NCBI GenBank assembly: GCA_964036195.1
Contig: OZ038459.1
Span: forward strand, 8,615,206 to 8,679,205
Source of the DNA: Sphaerolaimus hirsutus
Taxonomy: Eukaryota > Nematoda > Chromadorea > Monhysterida > Sphaerolaimidae
DNA: 64,000 bases
Reading direction: 5' to 3'
This document shows, piece after piece, positions 14,001-24,241 of the stretch. Both the position numbers and the translations under genes were made by a program. Numbering within the stretch: the stretch's first letter is position 1; the number at the start of each line of letters is the position of its first letter. The notes below the pieces were generated by a model, which was not told the DNA's origin, did not search any database, and saw nothing but the letters and a program-made list of their open reading frames with translations.

Positions 14001-17000
14001 CCCGAATCGGCTCGGAGTAAATTGAGTGCCAACAAGCTTCTGGGTCAAATCTTGAAGAGCTGGTGCGAAATTTAGACAACTCGACACGTTTTTTTTAGTT
14101 GCAGCAGGAGTAAGTTGCCAATGCTTTCATTGGCACATATTTAGAAGCGTGCAACGTAATTGAATTCGTAACGTTTCGGGTAATTGAATAGAATTACTCC
14201 TGTTGCTCGAAACACTTAAATATTTACTTGGTACTGTCATTTGGAAACCCAAATAACGCATTTTGCAGATGTTAAATGTTTGCAAAGTTCATTCGGGAGT
14301 CTTATGAAGGGAAATTTATTCACGTTCGCCTGTTTCATTTCACAATAACAACACTCATTTCACTTTTCAGTGCTCCGCCGCCTGCGTCGACCTGTACGAC
14401 ATGGACTTGGAGCTGTGCAAAACGACCCGCTGCGCTGTAAGTTTTGCATTTTACATTTACATTTCTTACGACTGACTACGTAACGACTGTAAAACTGGCT
14501 CTCAAAATTGCATTCAATCCTGCGATTTCAAGATGGAAAAGTTTCGAAGTTATGGGCTCTATATTAGCCGTATCTGCGTGTCGCAATGGTCTCTTTCGAC
14601 TGAGTGCTTTTGAAATGCTTCAATTTGAATGTGCATTTTATGCCGCGCGGCAGACGGCCGTCGCGCTACTGTATAAGCTTCCCAACTGCGTCGAGAAAAT
14701 GCCAAGTACTACGGAGAAAATTGTCTCAAGCGGCGGCGCCCGCCCGCGCACAAAGAGAGGGCGCGCTGATGAAGAAATGCAAATCAATCAGTGCTTATAG
14801 AAAGCTTTTCTTGCGTAAACATTTGGCCTAAGTTGGCCGACCTGCAGTGCAATAGAACCAAGTTGTGTCCGGTCCCAATTTGAGGGTAGTCGTTAGCGCG
14901 CTGTTGTAGTTGAAGATTTTCTGAACTTATTCCTATACGGAGAACTTCAAATCGGCGGACGGCCCATGCGACGCAGACACGCAGTAGATGTAAAACTTGT
15001 AACTCCAAAATTGAGTAATGCCGCAGTTACATGACACGCGTTGCTTGTAGCGAATCTCCAGGGTAATTTATCATGTGGAAGTTGAGTTAGGGTTGCCATG
15101 TCTCTGATTGAAGGCTGAATTTGACAAATTTTGTTGTTGCCCAAGTGGCATGAGGTCAATTTGCAATATTGAATCTATTTACCAGTCGAATCAGTTCATT
15201 TTTGGGCCAATTTCGGACAATGAACGGGTAATTGTTAAATCAATTCAAATCAGCTGCCCCGCAAAAGTGTGCCATATAAACGTTTTGTATTTTGTATAGT
15301 GTATTTAGAACGTTTTGTATGACCTGGGAAAAACGGGGGAAGGTATCACAGCGAATCTCACAAGTTTGATAAAATGTTGCATGTTCCAAAATAACCCCCC
15401 CCCAATCCGCAGACGGTGGCATCTGTGCAATCGTGCGCCGATTCGTGTCAATTCCAACGTCACATCGCCGGCAGCAAAGCGGGCACGTGCCCCAACAGTC
15501 TGCCAGAGGCGCTGGCGCTCGCTGCTGACCAAGCCAGTGGCAAACTGACCAGTGAACAGGTTGGACGTGGTTTTAGTTTACTAGTGGGTTTTTTTGAGAT
15601 GTCTACTAAGACATGTCGATATTACCCTACTCCAAAAAGTATCCTTTTGATAAATATTTTTTTTATATTCACTTTATATCCTCGAATAAGTCCCCGGGGA
15701 GTTATTTTTTCATCATACATTTTTTACTGGGGAGTGATTCGAGGGAGGTTGATATTTCCAGGTTCATATTCACATTCTATATGAAAAATACTGTATACTC
15801 GATAGCCAATATTTGTATTTATAATATCATTCCCCCAACCTTTTACATTATGCTTTCACTTTACCCCTTACTTAAAAGTAACTTCACTTTACAACTTTAC
15901 AAATCTTCAAGTGCCACACTCGTTTCAGGAACCAACGGGCACACTGGAATGCGTCACGTCATGCCAACACGACGCCGACTGTTCGGGCACGCTGAAGTGC
16001 TGCTCGAACGGCTGCGGCTGGTCGTGCATGCGGCCCGACTTGCACCACGCCGCGCTCGGCATACAGCTGCCGCACAGACCCGCCGAAGTGCAGGTGGGAA
16101 TAGTGGATTTTAATACCTATGCTTCTTGTTGCTGGTGCCAGTCCCGAGCCCTGTAAAGTGTAAATTGTCATGTAAAGTGTCAGGCAAAGTGTCTATTCGT
16201 CATGTCAAGCTCAGTAATAAAATATATTCTTTTTTGTTTTACTTGATACTTTACATCACATTTGACATTTTACAGGGCTCCGTACTGCCCCCGGTGTTTT
16301 ATTCGTTCTGTATGAACGCATATAATAACCACAAAAGAAACTTGCAGGCAACCGAACGCAAGCGCGGCCGTTCCGCCATTGTTCGGTGGACCCTGAAAAG
16401 CGACCCCAGAGAAACGCTGGCCACCTACAGCACCGTGTACGTGGTGCAGTGGCGCTGGGCCGTGTCCCAATCTCCCGGTCCTTACGGCTACACGAGGTGG
16501 CAGGTTATCTCGAAACGGAACAAGCCTTACGCCATCCTGAAGCACCTGCTCAGCCCGGGCAGGTATTATCAGTTCAGAGTGGCCGCCGTCAACGACAAAG
16601 GCACCGTTGGCTATTCCGAAGTCAGCCCCGTCTTCAAATTGAGCAAAGGTACGGTAGTTTACGCGGCACAATTTTGCCAGTAAGTCGCTATTAATACACA
16701 CGTTTGTGCAGATCCGAAACCGCCGAACAAACCTCGCGATTTGGTGCTGGGCGCGCGCGCGGTTAATGAGGACGGCACGATCAGCCAAGAAATCCACTGG
16801 CGTGCGCCGTCCAGCGATTTGCCCATCGTTCACTATCAGGTGAGTCATAAAAATCTACCGTATTTTCTCGAAATACCTCCAGGGGGTTTATTTTTTCAGA
16901 GTGCTAATTTAGAGGGGTGTTTCGACGGGGGTTATTTTTTCACAGTGCTGATTTTGAGGGGGTGGGCATATTTCGACGGTGGAGGTATTTCGGGGGTGGG

Positions 17001-19554
17001 GGTATTTCGAGGGTGGTATTTCGAGGAAAAACGGTATGTAAAATACCTACATACTTAAATTCACATGCCGCAATCACACTAGACAACTAATGCTCTATTT
17101 TTATCGCAGGTGTCGTGGACAGTGGACGAGTCGTCGTCGACCACCAGCAGCGGCACGCAGAACGACATGGCCGCCAGGAACCAGTCGCCCCGCGATCTCA
17201 CAGGTGGCCAATATGACACCGAGTTGATTCCAGCTGAACTGAATGGCGCCCTGCTCAAGTCCTTGCAGCCTGGTCGGTTTTTCGTTTCGATTGGTGGCTT
17301 TCATTGGTTGACCATCGTGTTGGATTTTTTAGACAATTTTTTGCCGCCACGCGCAGATAAAAAGTACAAAGTTTCGGTGCAAGCTATAGTGGAAGGGGAA
17401 ATTGACGAAAAAACGGGTGCACCGGCAATCATAGAATTGGACACTGATCAATTGCTGAACGCTCCAGCCACGGCCACTCCGCCGCCACTGTTCATTGAGC
17501 CAGAGTCAGTTGACAGCCGTGAAAACGCGGCGTCAGTTGACACAGCTCAGTTGACAGAACATGTCACTACCACCACCAAAACTGCCAAGCCTGTGACATC
17601 CACAAAGGAACCTATGACAACTAAGGTTGTAGTCACTGAGAGACCAGACCGGAATAATGACATTGACGAAATCCATTTGATCGCGTCGCCAAACAGCCAC
17701 GCCAGATTTTTGACCAAAGAATCAGATGTGCAGATGATTCGCGAATTGAAGGTGGATGAGCCATACTTCCAAAATGGCCTCATAAAAGCGGATATCAGCT
17801 GGGATCTCGTGAATAATGGTTGGTCAATTGTCGGCTTTGTAAAAGTGTGAGGCATTCGTGGAATTAATAGTTGTTGAAACGTATTTTCTTTTATTCGATA
17901 AATACATTTACTCGAGCACAGAGTAAATAAGTTTACAGTTCCTCCGAAAAAAGTTCCGGTACTCGCTTTTACGTATACTTTTTGAAAGTACTCGAGTACA
18001 GAAAAGGCATGGAAGGGAGAAAGTTACGTTTTTTTTGTACTCGAATTGTGAGAAAAAAAATACTTTACGTTAACTTCTACTTTGGAAAAGTTGAGCACTT
18101 TTAACAACTCTTATGGAATTACCATTGCATTGCAGTTCTGCTGTCGACTGGCGCGCGGCTGGAGTTCGAAGTGGCGTGGTGGCCGACTGTGTGCCTGGAT
18201 GGGGCGCATGCGAGTCGCCCCGAATACACGCTCATTAAGCCATTGGTTGCCACAACCGAGGTGCGTTAGCTCGTCGCAAAAACTTATGAAATTTACTCGG
18301 CGGACATCACACTTAGTATGGAAACCTACCATAACCCATCTGATGAATAATGAACCAAAAATTATACAGTTCTCTTCAACATAAGATATCACTTTTACTC
18401 TGGAATAATTTATTACAAAATTTATCACGAGATTTGATTCATTAAATTATGGTATGATTCTGCACACACTTCACAGTTATAGGTAAACTACCAAACGAGC
18501 AAAATCACACCTCCTCCACTCCACGCAGATCACCCAATTCTCCCTGTACGACCTCCAGTTCAGCTGCCAGTTCCAAATCAACGTGACCAGCATCATTGGC
18601 GGCTTGAAATCCACGCACACGGCTCAAACGGAACTGCGCGTGCCGATCTGCGGTCAAACGCCCGTCAAGGGTGCCGTCAAGCCGACTTGCCCCATTGTGG
18701 AACCGGCCGCGCCTAAGGCTGTGGGCGATTTGACGTGCGATATGACCGGGCCCATGCCTTTGCTTAGGCAATCCAGGTTGGTGTTGTCGTTGGTTTACTC
18801 TTTCTGAGCGCAACGTACCGTATATCCGCGAATAAGACCCCATGGGAGTTATTATTTCGTCAAAAGTTTTGGAGGGGGAGTTATTCAAGAGGGAGTTATT
18901 TTTTCTCACCTGTCCAACAGGGGGAGTTGTTCAAGGACATACGTTATGTGGAGATGGGGACTTATTCAAGTCCTTGAGTGAAACACACGAGCACCCTGAT
19001 TTCAGAATCGGCAAGTCGTCGGCGCTACTCAACCTGACAGCCATATGCACGTGGCAGTCACCGACCGCCGAGCCGAACAGCCGGCCCGTGGTGGGCTACC
19101 GGGTGATCACGGGTCGCAAGTTGACCGGGCACAACTTTGGCATGGCCAACGTGCAGGGCATGGCCAGCATCGACCAGAACACGGTGGCCATCAAGGTGTT
19201 GCCGGCGGGGCAGCACGTGCTCACCATGGACGCGCTCCTGCCCGACGCGGAGTACATCGTGCAGGTGCAGCCCATGTCCGAGGTGGGCTTCGGCCCCGCC
19301 GTGCAGAAGTTGTTGCGCACGCCTCCGCTGCACAAGAGCAAAAGTGAGTCGAGTTTTTCACGAATATCGGTGGACATGTTGTGTCTTTGTGACGTCATTT
19401 TGTGAAATAATTTTCAGGTGCGATGAATTATGCTGAGAATTCAAAGGAGTCCGGTTTGGACACTTCAAATACAACAAGAAGCAGGTATTCTTGGTTATTA
19501 ATGATACTTTTGACGTTTGTACCTGCCTTGGCTGTTCGGTGGCAGGGTTCATAA
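2003..19554 (+). CDS. KAL1: Anosmin-1 / Kallmann syndrome protein homologue (13 exons)
   Basis: Exons read from splice sites with matching phases: 2003-2137, 7970-8050, 14371-14436, 15413-15559, 15929-16093, 16348-16648, 16712-16839, 17110-17272, 17357-17818, 18136-18260, 18529-18776, 19006-19343, 19418-19554 (about 831 residues). The order is signal peptide (first ~24 residues), N-terminal Cys-box (RCESRCL, then the C-DGDSNC-SSC pattern contributed by the isolated 81-nt second exon), a WAP four-disulfide core (residues ~144-198, KCCSNGCGWSC), then about four fibronectin type III domains. The first FN3 has YVVQWRW and YYQFRVAAVND, close to vertebrate anosmin. A Thr/Pro-rich linker lies inside exon 9. 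In the family this is an extracellular, heparan-sulfate-binding protein that modulates FGF signalling and guides neurons and axons. The last exon ends in a hydrophobic stretch (SWLLMILLTFVPALAV), so the product may be membrane-attached rather than freely secreted. Family assignment is firm; individual exon edges are inferred. Confidence 0.9.
2138..7969 (+). other. KAL1 intron 1
   Basis: A GT(GAGT)...(CAC)AG intron of 5.8 kb. It contains a TACCGTA/CTCGAATAA-type element at about 2160-2545, and elsewhere unique-looking sequence rich in TGCAC/CATTCA words. The open frames at 7317-7688 include a GC-rich patch but have no supporting splice phase or domain. Confidence 0.6.
8051..14370 (+). other. 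KAL1 intron 2
   Basis: A 6.3-kb GT...AG intron between the 81-nt second exon and the exon at 14371. It holds repeat elements at about 8487-8862 (CTCGAATAA type), 9780-10209 and 12121-12275 (CTCGAAATACCCCC type), and a reverse-oriented introner-family copy at 10897-11118. G-homopolymer runs occur at 8966, 9850, 11812 and 12883. No further exon was recognised. Confidence 0.6.
10897..11118 (-). mobile_element. Introner-family element, reverse orientation, within KAL1 intron 2
   Basis: The left end is GGGGCATTCCCAGAACCTG and the right end CTCTGGGAGTGGCAC. The body is a fold-back of TGTCAAA...CATGTAAAATG words. Flanking 3-bp direct repeat CTG at 10894-10896 and 11119-11121 (CAG when read on the element's own strand). 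The orientation is opposite to KAL1, so it offers no splice sites to that gene, and it lies deep within an existing intron. Confidence 0.8.
16135..16291 (+). mobile_element. Introner-family element inside KAL1 intron 16094-16347
   Basis: It begins GTGCCAGTCCCGAGCCCTG and ends GGGCTCCGTACTGCCCC, with CTG before it and CGG after it (one mismatch in the 3-bp repeat). It sits 41 bases downstream of the real donor CAG|GTGGGA, so here the element enlarged an intron rather than making one. Its core contains an AT-rich loop instead of the usual TGCAAAATGG hairpin, like the copy at the start of the window. Confidence 0.75.
16858..17035 (+). repeat. TACCGTA-ended element in KAL1 intron 16840-17109
   Basis: Ends CTACCGTATTTTCTCGAAATACC and GGTATTTCGAGGAAAAACGGTATG, inverted with respect to each other. 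The interior is degenerate tandem copies of GAGGGGGTATTTCGA. Confidence 0.75.
17273..17356 (+). other. Short 84-nt KAL1 intron that stays open if retained
   Basis: CAGCCTG|GTCGG...GCGCAG|ATAAAAAG. Its removal gives the canonical FN3 strand sequence LQPDKKYKVSVQA. If retained, the intron is 28 sense codons with no stop, so retention would insert 28 hydrophobic-rich residues (GGFHWLTIVLDFLDNFL) into the FN3 loop. The splice is inferred from domain continuity. Confidence 0.75.
17867..18113 (+). mobile_element. hAT-like non-autonomous element in KAL1 intron 9
   Basis: Ends ATAGTTGTTGAAA and TTTAACAACTCTTA, with interior repeats of TTTACTCGAGTAC type. Flanked by an exact 8-bp duplication TGGAATTA (17859-17866 and 18114-18121). 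The 8-bp duplication and (C/T)AGAGTTGTTA-like ends fit the hAT superfamily. Confidence 0.8.
18819..18955 (+). repeat. TACCGTA/CTCGAATAA-type element fragment in KAL1 intron 18777-19005
   Basis: The left end TACCGTATATCCGCGAATAAG is followed by ACCCCATGGGAGTTATTATTTCGTCA and GGGGGAGTTATTC repeats. The right end is decayed. Confidence 0.6.
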
Positions 19555-20415
19555 ATGAATATTAACGTATACTAAATAGTAGCTTAAATGTAATATAAGT
19601 AGCCACACATGTTTATGCTTTAAAAAACTTAAAATAAATAACTGCTGAAAAAGTTTATCTCAATAATGCAAATCTTACGAATCTAAAACTCTCGCCCGAC
19701 TAGGGTTCCATGCTATAGGCTACTGACGTTTTTTAGCTTGAAAGAAAAGCTTATCATGCGCAAACATGGGCTTCTGTGGCTACTTATTTGTACTCAATTT
19801 TATTAATTTGCCAAACTGAATCTACGTCATTGATGTATAGAATTCTATTCATTTGATTTGTTTTGAAATACTATTTACAGTCGAGCATCCATATGCAATA
19901 ATGTTTTTACTGTTAGATTTATACCTTGGTATTTATAATTTGTTTAATCCGACAAGTAAAATGTTTCCTCGTTTATTCGAAAGTGTCTCAGATGATCCCC
20001 GCCTTAGTAATTTAGTAAATATTGATGATTCATTCTAATAATCATTTTGTCCTCTATTAGCCTTCGAAGCTTTTTTGTAATTGTTAGTAATTAGAATAAT
20101 TAAGTTTAACTGCCGTTTCGCGACAAAAAATCTACTACCTTCATAATGGCTGTGATATTTTGCCTGTATTTTTATATTTATTTGTTTAAACATTTCATAA
20201 CTCTAAGTACCTACCTATTTACCTAAGAATGCAGTCCAATTCGCAAGTATTATGTTCGCAATTGATATTGTAAATATTTATATTGATATTTAGGTATTTA
20301 TATCCTTTCATTTTCGAGTTTCATTCATTTCGCAAGTGCTTGTCATCTTATACAGTATTCAATTCGGTTTTGAAACCAACGGGCTTTGATACCAGACAAG
20401 TATACATTTATTTTC

Positions 20416-20421
20416 AATAAA
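20416..20421 (+). terminator. Candidate KAL1 polyadenylation signal
   Basis: AATAAA in the AT-rich region 860 bases after the KAL1 stop. Another AATAAA at about 19633 would give a much shorter 3' UTR. Neither can be chosen from sequence alone. Confidence 0.35.
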
Positions 20422-20499
20422 TGTTTCAAACATCAGTTTTCAGTTATTGTTGAATGATCAGTGAATGGCGATCACGCAAGCACATCTGTGGCCGAAACT

Positions 20500-20655
20500 T
20501 AACAGGAAAAATAATGGTGTTAAGACCAGTGACAAGTGTTGTCATTACTTGACTTGTCACTTGACCTGTCACTAGTGTTACTTGTCTTGTCACTTGACCT
20601 GTCACTAGTGTTACTTGTCACTTGACCTGCCACTTTTCGCTTGGCTCATCACTTA
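20500..20655. repeat. Degenerate CACTTGACCTGTCACTAGTGTTACTTGT array
   Basis: About four imperfect copies of ACTTGTC/CACTTGACCTGTCAC words just past the stop codon of the minus-strand kinase, inside the presumed 3' UTR region of both convergent genes. Confidence 0.6.
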
Positions 20656-23600
20656 TCACCTGCTTCTTTTTTTGTCACTAGCCACAGCCACTTGCATCTC
20701 CCAGTCATAAGGCGGACAGTTTTGCGCTGCGGCTGCCAGTTGCTGCAGTATGCCGTCGTAGTCTGGCGTGTCCGCGTAGCCCAATTCTAACACCTCCATC
20801 CACATCTTGGTGACCAGCGCCACGGGCAGCCTGCCCACCAGGGGGCAGTCCCAGACCCTGTAAAATGCCTTGTAAAATGTCAAATGTTATGCAAAGTATC
20901 AAAAGTCATGAAAAGTACCTTGCAAAATGGCAAACGTACGTTTGCCTCTTTGGCCCCGCACACGCTAGTTGACATCCACACCAAATTGACATCGACACCA
21001 TCGACCCGATTCAAAGCTTGCTGACGAGCCGACAAACGACGTTCAAACGCAAGCTTTGAATTGGGAGCGGAACCAGTTCACATTTGGTGTCGATGTCAAC
21101 TAGCGTGTGTAGGGCCTTTCCAGGGCATTTTACATGACTTTTGACACTTTGCATGACATTTGACATTTTACAGGGCATTTACAGTGTCTGGGACAGGCAC
21201 CAGCACGTAGTTGGTGTCGCGTTTCATCTGCGCAACTTTGGCGTTCTCGCGCACACCGCGCCACGGCAGCGCACCTGCGTTTGTTCGCATTCCCGAGATG
21301 TGCTTTAACGTTGCCGTGCCAGTAAAAACGTCAGGTGGTAAAAACGTGTCGACCCAATTGGCGGCCCACACACTAGTTGACACACGTGTCCACTAGTGTG
21401 CGGGCCGCCATTAGTGATCCTTCAAGGAACACTCACCAGTAGTCATCTCCACGAGACTAAAGAAGGCGGCAGTGAGGTCGCAGGCGCGGCTCTGTTCCCT
21501 GCGGGCGTGCACTCGCAGCGACGCGTACCTGGCCGTGCCGCGGAAGCCCGCCCTGGCCCTCGGCTTGCGCACTTTGCACTTGTCCGCGTCGCCCAGCGTG
21601 CCCCTTACAAAGTGCCGCCGCACCAAACCGAAGTCCAGCAAGTACACTGTGTGGCGAGTTTCCTGCGCGGTTGCTGTGCAAGTTTAAAGTGTGCCGAGAC
21701 AGGTGTGAAATTTTTTTGACGGAAAACGGAAAAGTGAGCAATTCTGGCGGAAAAACGGAAAGGGAAAAAAGTTCTGCCGGAAAAATGGAAATGCAAAGAT
21801 AAAATTTTTTCAGCTGCCGGAAAATGCAAAGGAAGACATTTTTCAGCCGCCGAAAAACGGAAAGCGAAAAGGTAAAAAAATTTTCTGCGGAAAGACGGAA
21901 ACTGAAAACGGAAAGTTGACACCTCAGTGCCGAGTGAGGGAAGCGACCGTACCGTACCATTGTGATGCCCATGGCCAGGTTGGAGGGCTTGATGTCCCTG
22001 TGCAGGTAGCCGTGCGCGTGCACCGTGCGGATCGCCTCCACCAGCTGGTGCGTGATGCGCGCCGCCGTGGGCAGCGAGAAGCGCGCGTTGCTCGTCGACT
22101 TGCGCACGTCGGACATGTTCTCCGAGTACAGGTCCATTACGAACCAGTTCAAGTCGGCCGTGTTCCCGCTGCCGTACAGATTCGGTATCTGCGGATGCAT
22201 CCACGTGTGACTGAGCGGGTGAAAGTGCCAGCACAATGGATGTTAGGGTGTTTGCGCTGCGCTGCACTCACGTGCGGGTACTTTCCATTTTGCAGCACGT
22301 TGATGAGCACGTGCGCCTCCAGAGCCATGCGGTAGCTGTGCCTCGCGTCGACCCTAACGCCACTTCCAGACATGTATAATGCTCTGTGAAATGTCAAATG
22401 TCATGCAGCGTCAAAGGTGACGTAAAATTCCCTGCAAAATGGCCACTCGGTTGCTCGGTAAAAAGGCGAACGTACGTTTGCCATTTTCCATGACTCTTGA
22501 CACTTTGCATGACATTTGACACTTGACATTTGACAGGGCATTTTACATGTCTGGGAGTGGCACCTGGGCGCCACCTTGACGGCGACGGCGGGGCAGCCGG
22601 GCCTGGCTGTGTCTTGTGCCCTGTGGATCTCGCCGAAGCCGCCCGCGCCCACTTTGCCCACGATGCGCCACCGCCCGCGCAGCTGCACATTTGCAATTAC
22701 GCGTTATTTCCCCTAAACGGGGCGGGTGGAACAAGCACAGCTCTACTGCCATCCATACGATGCGACAGGTCGCTTTCCGGTATTGAATAACAAGGGTACA
22801 AAAAAGTACCCACACCGTTTCTGACTCGTCGATTTTTATATGAAAGTTCGTTTTTTTGGCGCCATGGAAAACGTTTTCCGCTTTCCCGCGTTTTTTCAGA
22901 TGCAGAAAACATGCTGTACAAAACATCTCGGGACAATAGAAGTCCAAAGTTTCTACAATAGCTATAAATACTCCGCTGACCGCACGCTATCGATTTTACT
23001 GAAGGAAACACTCCTTCATGACAACATCGTCATAAATTAAAATGTTCCAAAAAAAGAAAAACACGTTTCAGGAGAAAACCTTCGTCGCTTATACGTGGCT
23101 CCGCTTAAACTCCCCTCTCTTAAAAAACACCCCCTGCTGGTTTTTTGATGTTCACCCACAATGTGTATTTGAATGATTTGGATGCTAATGAACACGAATT
23201 ATAGCATGAATATGAATAAAATACCATGTTTTTGTTGTCGTTGAATTACATTAATTCATGAAATACATTAATTACACGAGTTGACGGAATGCATTCGTAC
23301 AATGAATAAAGTGCAAGTTCTGCGGAAAAAAATACACCCCCCCCCTGAATAACACCGCCCCTCAATAACTCCCCCTCCGAAACCTCTGACGAAATAATAA
23401 CTCCCCTGGGGCCAGATTTAATACTCCCTACAGATTTGTAGGGTAGGGCGTACGCCCGACAGATTCTTTAAAGTTTAGCCGCATCGACGCACATGCACCG
23501 AGAGCAAGGCGGTTCGTAAAATACACGAAACCATCCTTTAAGGTTGCCGATATTGCAATATGACGTATATCACTTCGATTTTGGCCCGGAAATCACGATT

Positions 23601-24231
23601 TCGTCATTTCTTGGCCGTCTGCCAATTCGTTTTTTATTTTATTTTGTCGGGCGGGTTACTCGCATAAGTCGCGCTTTTGTGTAGTCAGGTGGTTACTTTT
23701 TTAGTGTTCACTGTCTGCAACCGAAACCATGAGGGCAGCGACAAGAAAGAAATGCATGCACGAGCGTACAAAAGCGCGACTTATGCGAGTAACCCGCCCG
23801 ACAAAATAAAATAAAAAACGAATTGGCAGACGGCCAAGAAATGACGAAATCGTGATTTCCGGGCCAAAATCGAAGCGGTATACGTCATATTGCAATATCG
23901 GCGACCTTAAGGGATAGTTTCGTGTATTTTACGAACCGCCTTGCTCTCGGTGCATGTGCTTCGATGCGGCTACACTTTAAAAAATCTATCGGGCGTACGC
24001 CTTACCCTACAAATCTGTAGGGAGTATTAAATCTGGCCCCTGGGGTCTTATCCGAGAATATACGATAATTACTTTTCAAGACTCTTCACATTAGTCTTGT
24101 TATTTCGCAGGTCAAAGGAGTTTTACCAGGTCGCCGGGCTGGAGCAGCCACGCGTGCCGCTTCGAGCTGACGTTGCGCGTCACCAGCGGCACATCGTGCG
24201 GCCGGCCCACCTGCAGCTGCAACCCGTCGCC
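20656..24231 (-). CDS. Tau-tubulin kinase-like (CK1-family) Ser/Thr protein kinase
   Basis: Exons on the minus strand, 5' to 3': 24231-24127, 22682-22564, 22353-22272, 22188-21958, 21662-21437, 21274-21201, 20838-20656. All junction phases agree except the last (see the intron 20839-21200). The product shows the whole kinase core: glycine loop GAGGFGEI, VAVKV lysine, catalytic loop HRDIKPSN, DFG, and GFRGTARYAS, which is the TTBK/CK1 form of the activation segment. It then has LPWRGV and PDYDGIL near the end, and stops about 20 residues after the kinase fold, so there is no long C-terminal tail as in vertebrate TTBKs. All residues needed for catalysis are present. The segment before the glycine loop (RHAWLLQPGDL) fits a TTBK N-terminus. 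Further 5' coding sequence up to about 25.5 kb appears split by two transposons, so the start codon is unresolved. Two introns are introner elements. Confidence 0.85.
20839..21200 (-). mobile_element. Introner element forming the last kinase intron (CTG target, nested insertion)
   Basis: On the kinase strand the exon reads ...TACGTGCTG, then element start GTGCCTGTCCCAGACACTG, and the element ends GGTCTGGGACTGCCCC, followed by CTG and the resumed coding frame GTGGGCAGGCTG. Coding frame and TTBK homology continue exactly if the element plus one CTG is removed. The flanking 3-bp repeat is CTG (plus strand CAG at 20839-20841 and 21201-21203). The 3' end is therefore CTG, not CAG, and no canonical AG lies in the right phase. 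Another fold-back element (about 20952-21116) is inserted into its centre. Confidence 0.85.
20952..21116. mobile_element. Palindromic CACACTAGTTGAC-family element nested in introner
   Basis: Begins GGCCCCGCACACGCTAGTTGAC and ends GTCAACTAGCGTGTGTAGGGCC. The arms are inverted repeats (GACATCGACACC / GGTGTCGATGTC) around a shorter core with AAGCTTGC/GCAAGCTT. The surrounding introner sequence is continuous on either side, showing this insertion came later. Confidence 0.8.
21362..21411. mobile_element. Minimal CACACTAGTTGAC-family palindrome in kinase intron 21275-21436
   Basis: A 50-bp near-palindrome, GGCCCACACACTAGTTGACAC to GTGTCCACTAGTGTGCGGGCC. It consists of little more than the two ends of the family seen at 20952, 39451, 51752 and 55326. 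Confidence 0.7.
21700..21934. mobile_element. GTGTCAA/TTCCG-array element in kinase intron 21663-21957
   Basis: The interior consists of tandem CGGAAAA(C)GGAAA...TTTTTTC units, the complement of the TTTCCGTTTTCCGG arrays at 28003 and 56459. The right end GTTGACACCTC resembles the TTGACACCCTA terminus of that family. The ends are decayed. Confidence 0.65.
22354..22563 (-). mobile_element. Introner element forming a kinase intron (210 bp)
   Basis: On the kinase strand: exon ...GTGGCGCCCAG, then GTGCCACTCCCAGACATG..., ending CATGTCTGGAAGTGGCGTTAG, then exon GGTCGACGCGAGG. The join gives VKVAPRVDARHSY with no frame change. The body contains the family words TGTCAAATGTCATGCAAAGTGTC and the central hairpin. 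The right-hand AG is from TAG, a one-base variant of the CAG on the left. Confidence 0.88.
22700..23095. repeat. Dispersed repeat shared with 55430-55690
   Basis: The segment with CTGAAGGAAACACTCC and the following A-rich stretch recurs (diverged) at about 55465. It lies in the large kinase intron between 22682 and 24127. No exon was recognised. Confidence 0.5.
23412..24036. mobile_element. Foldback element with long terminal inverted repeats and 9-bp duplication
   Basis: The two arms (about 280 bp each, from CCAGATTTAATACTCCCTAC inward) are nearly perfect inverted repeats around a core of about 60-80 bp. Flanked by the exact 9-bp repeat CCCCTGGGG (23403-23411 and 24037-24045). A 9-bp duplication with long terminal inverted repeats is typical of Mutator-like elements. 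It is inserted inside a CTCGAATAA-type element whose remains flank it (about 23095-23411 and 24046-24066). Confidence 0.85.
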
Positions 24232-24241
24232 CTGGCGGTTA

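Noticed and set aside
16135..16291. The introner-family copy as the cause of KAL1 intron 4
   Set aside because: The true donor is 41 bases upstream and the true acceptor 56 bases downstream of the element, so it was inserted into an intron that already existed.
21411..22335. Plus-strand and alternative minus-strand frames across the kinase (Arg/Ala-rich)
   Set aside because: Shadows of the GC-rich kinase exons; only one minus-strand frame carries the kinase motifs and joins at splice sites.
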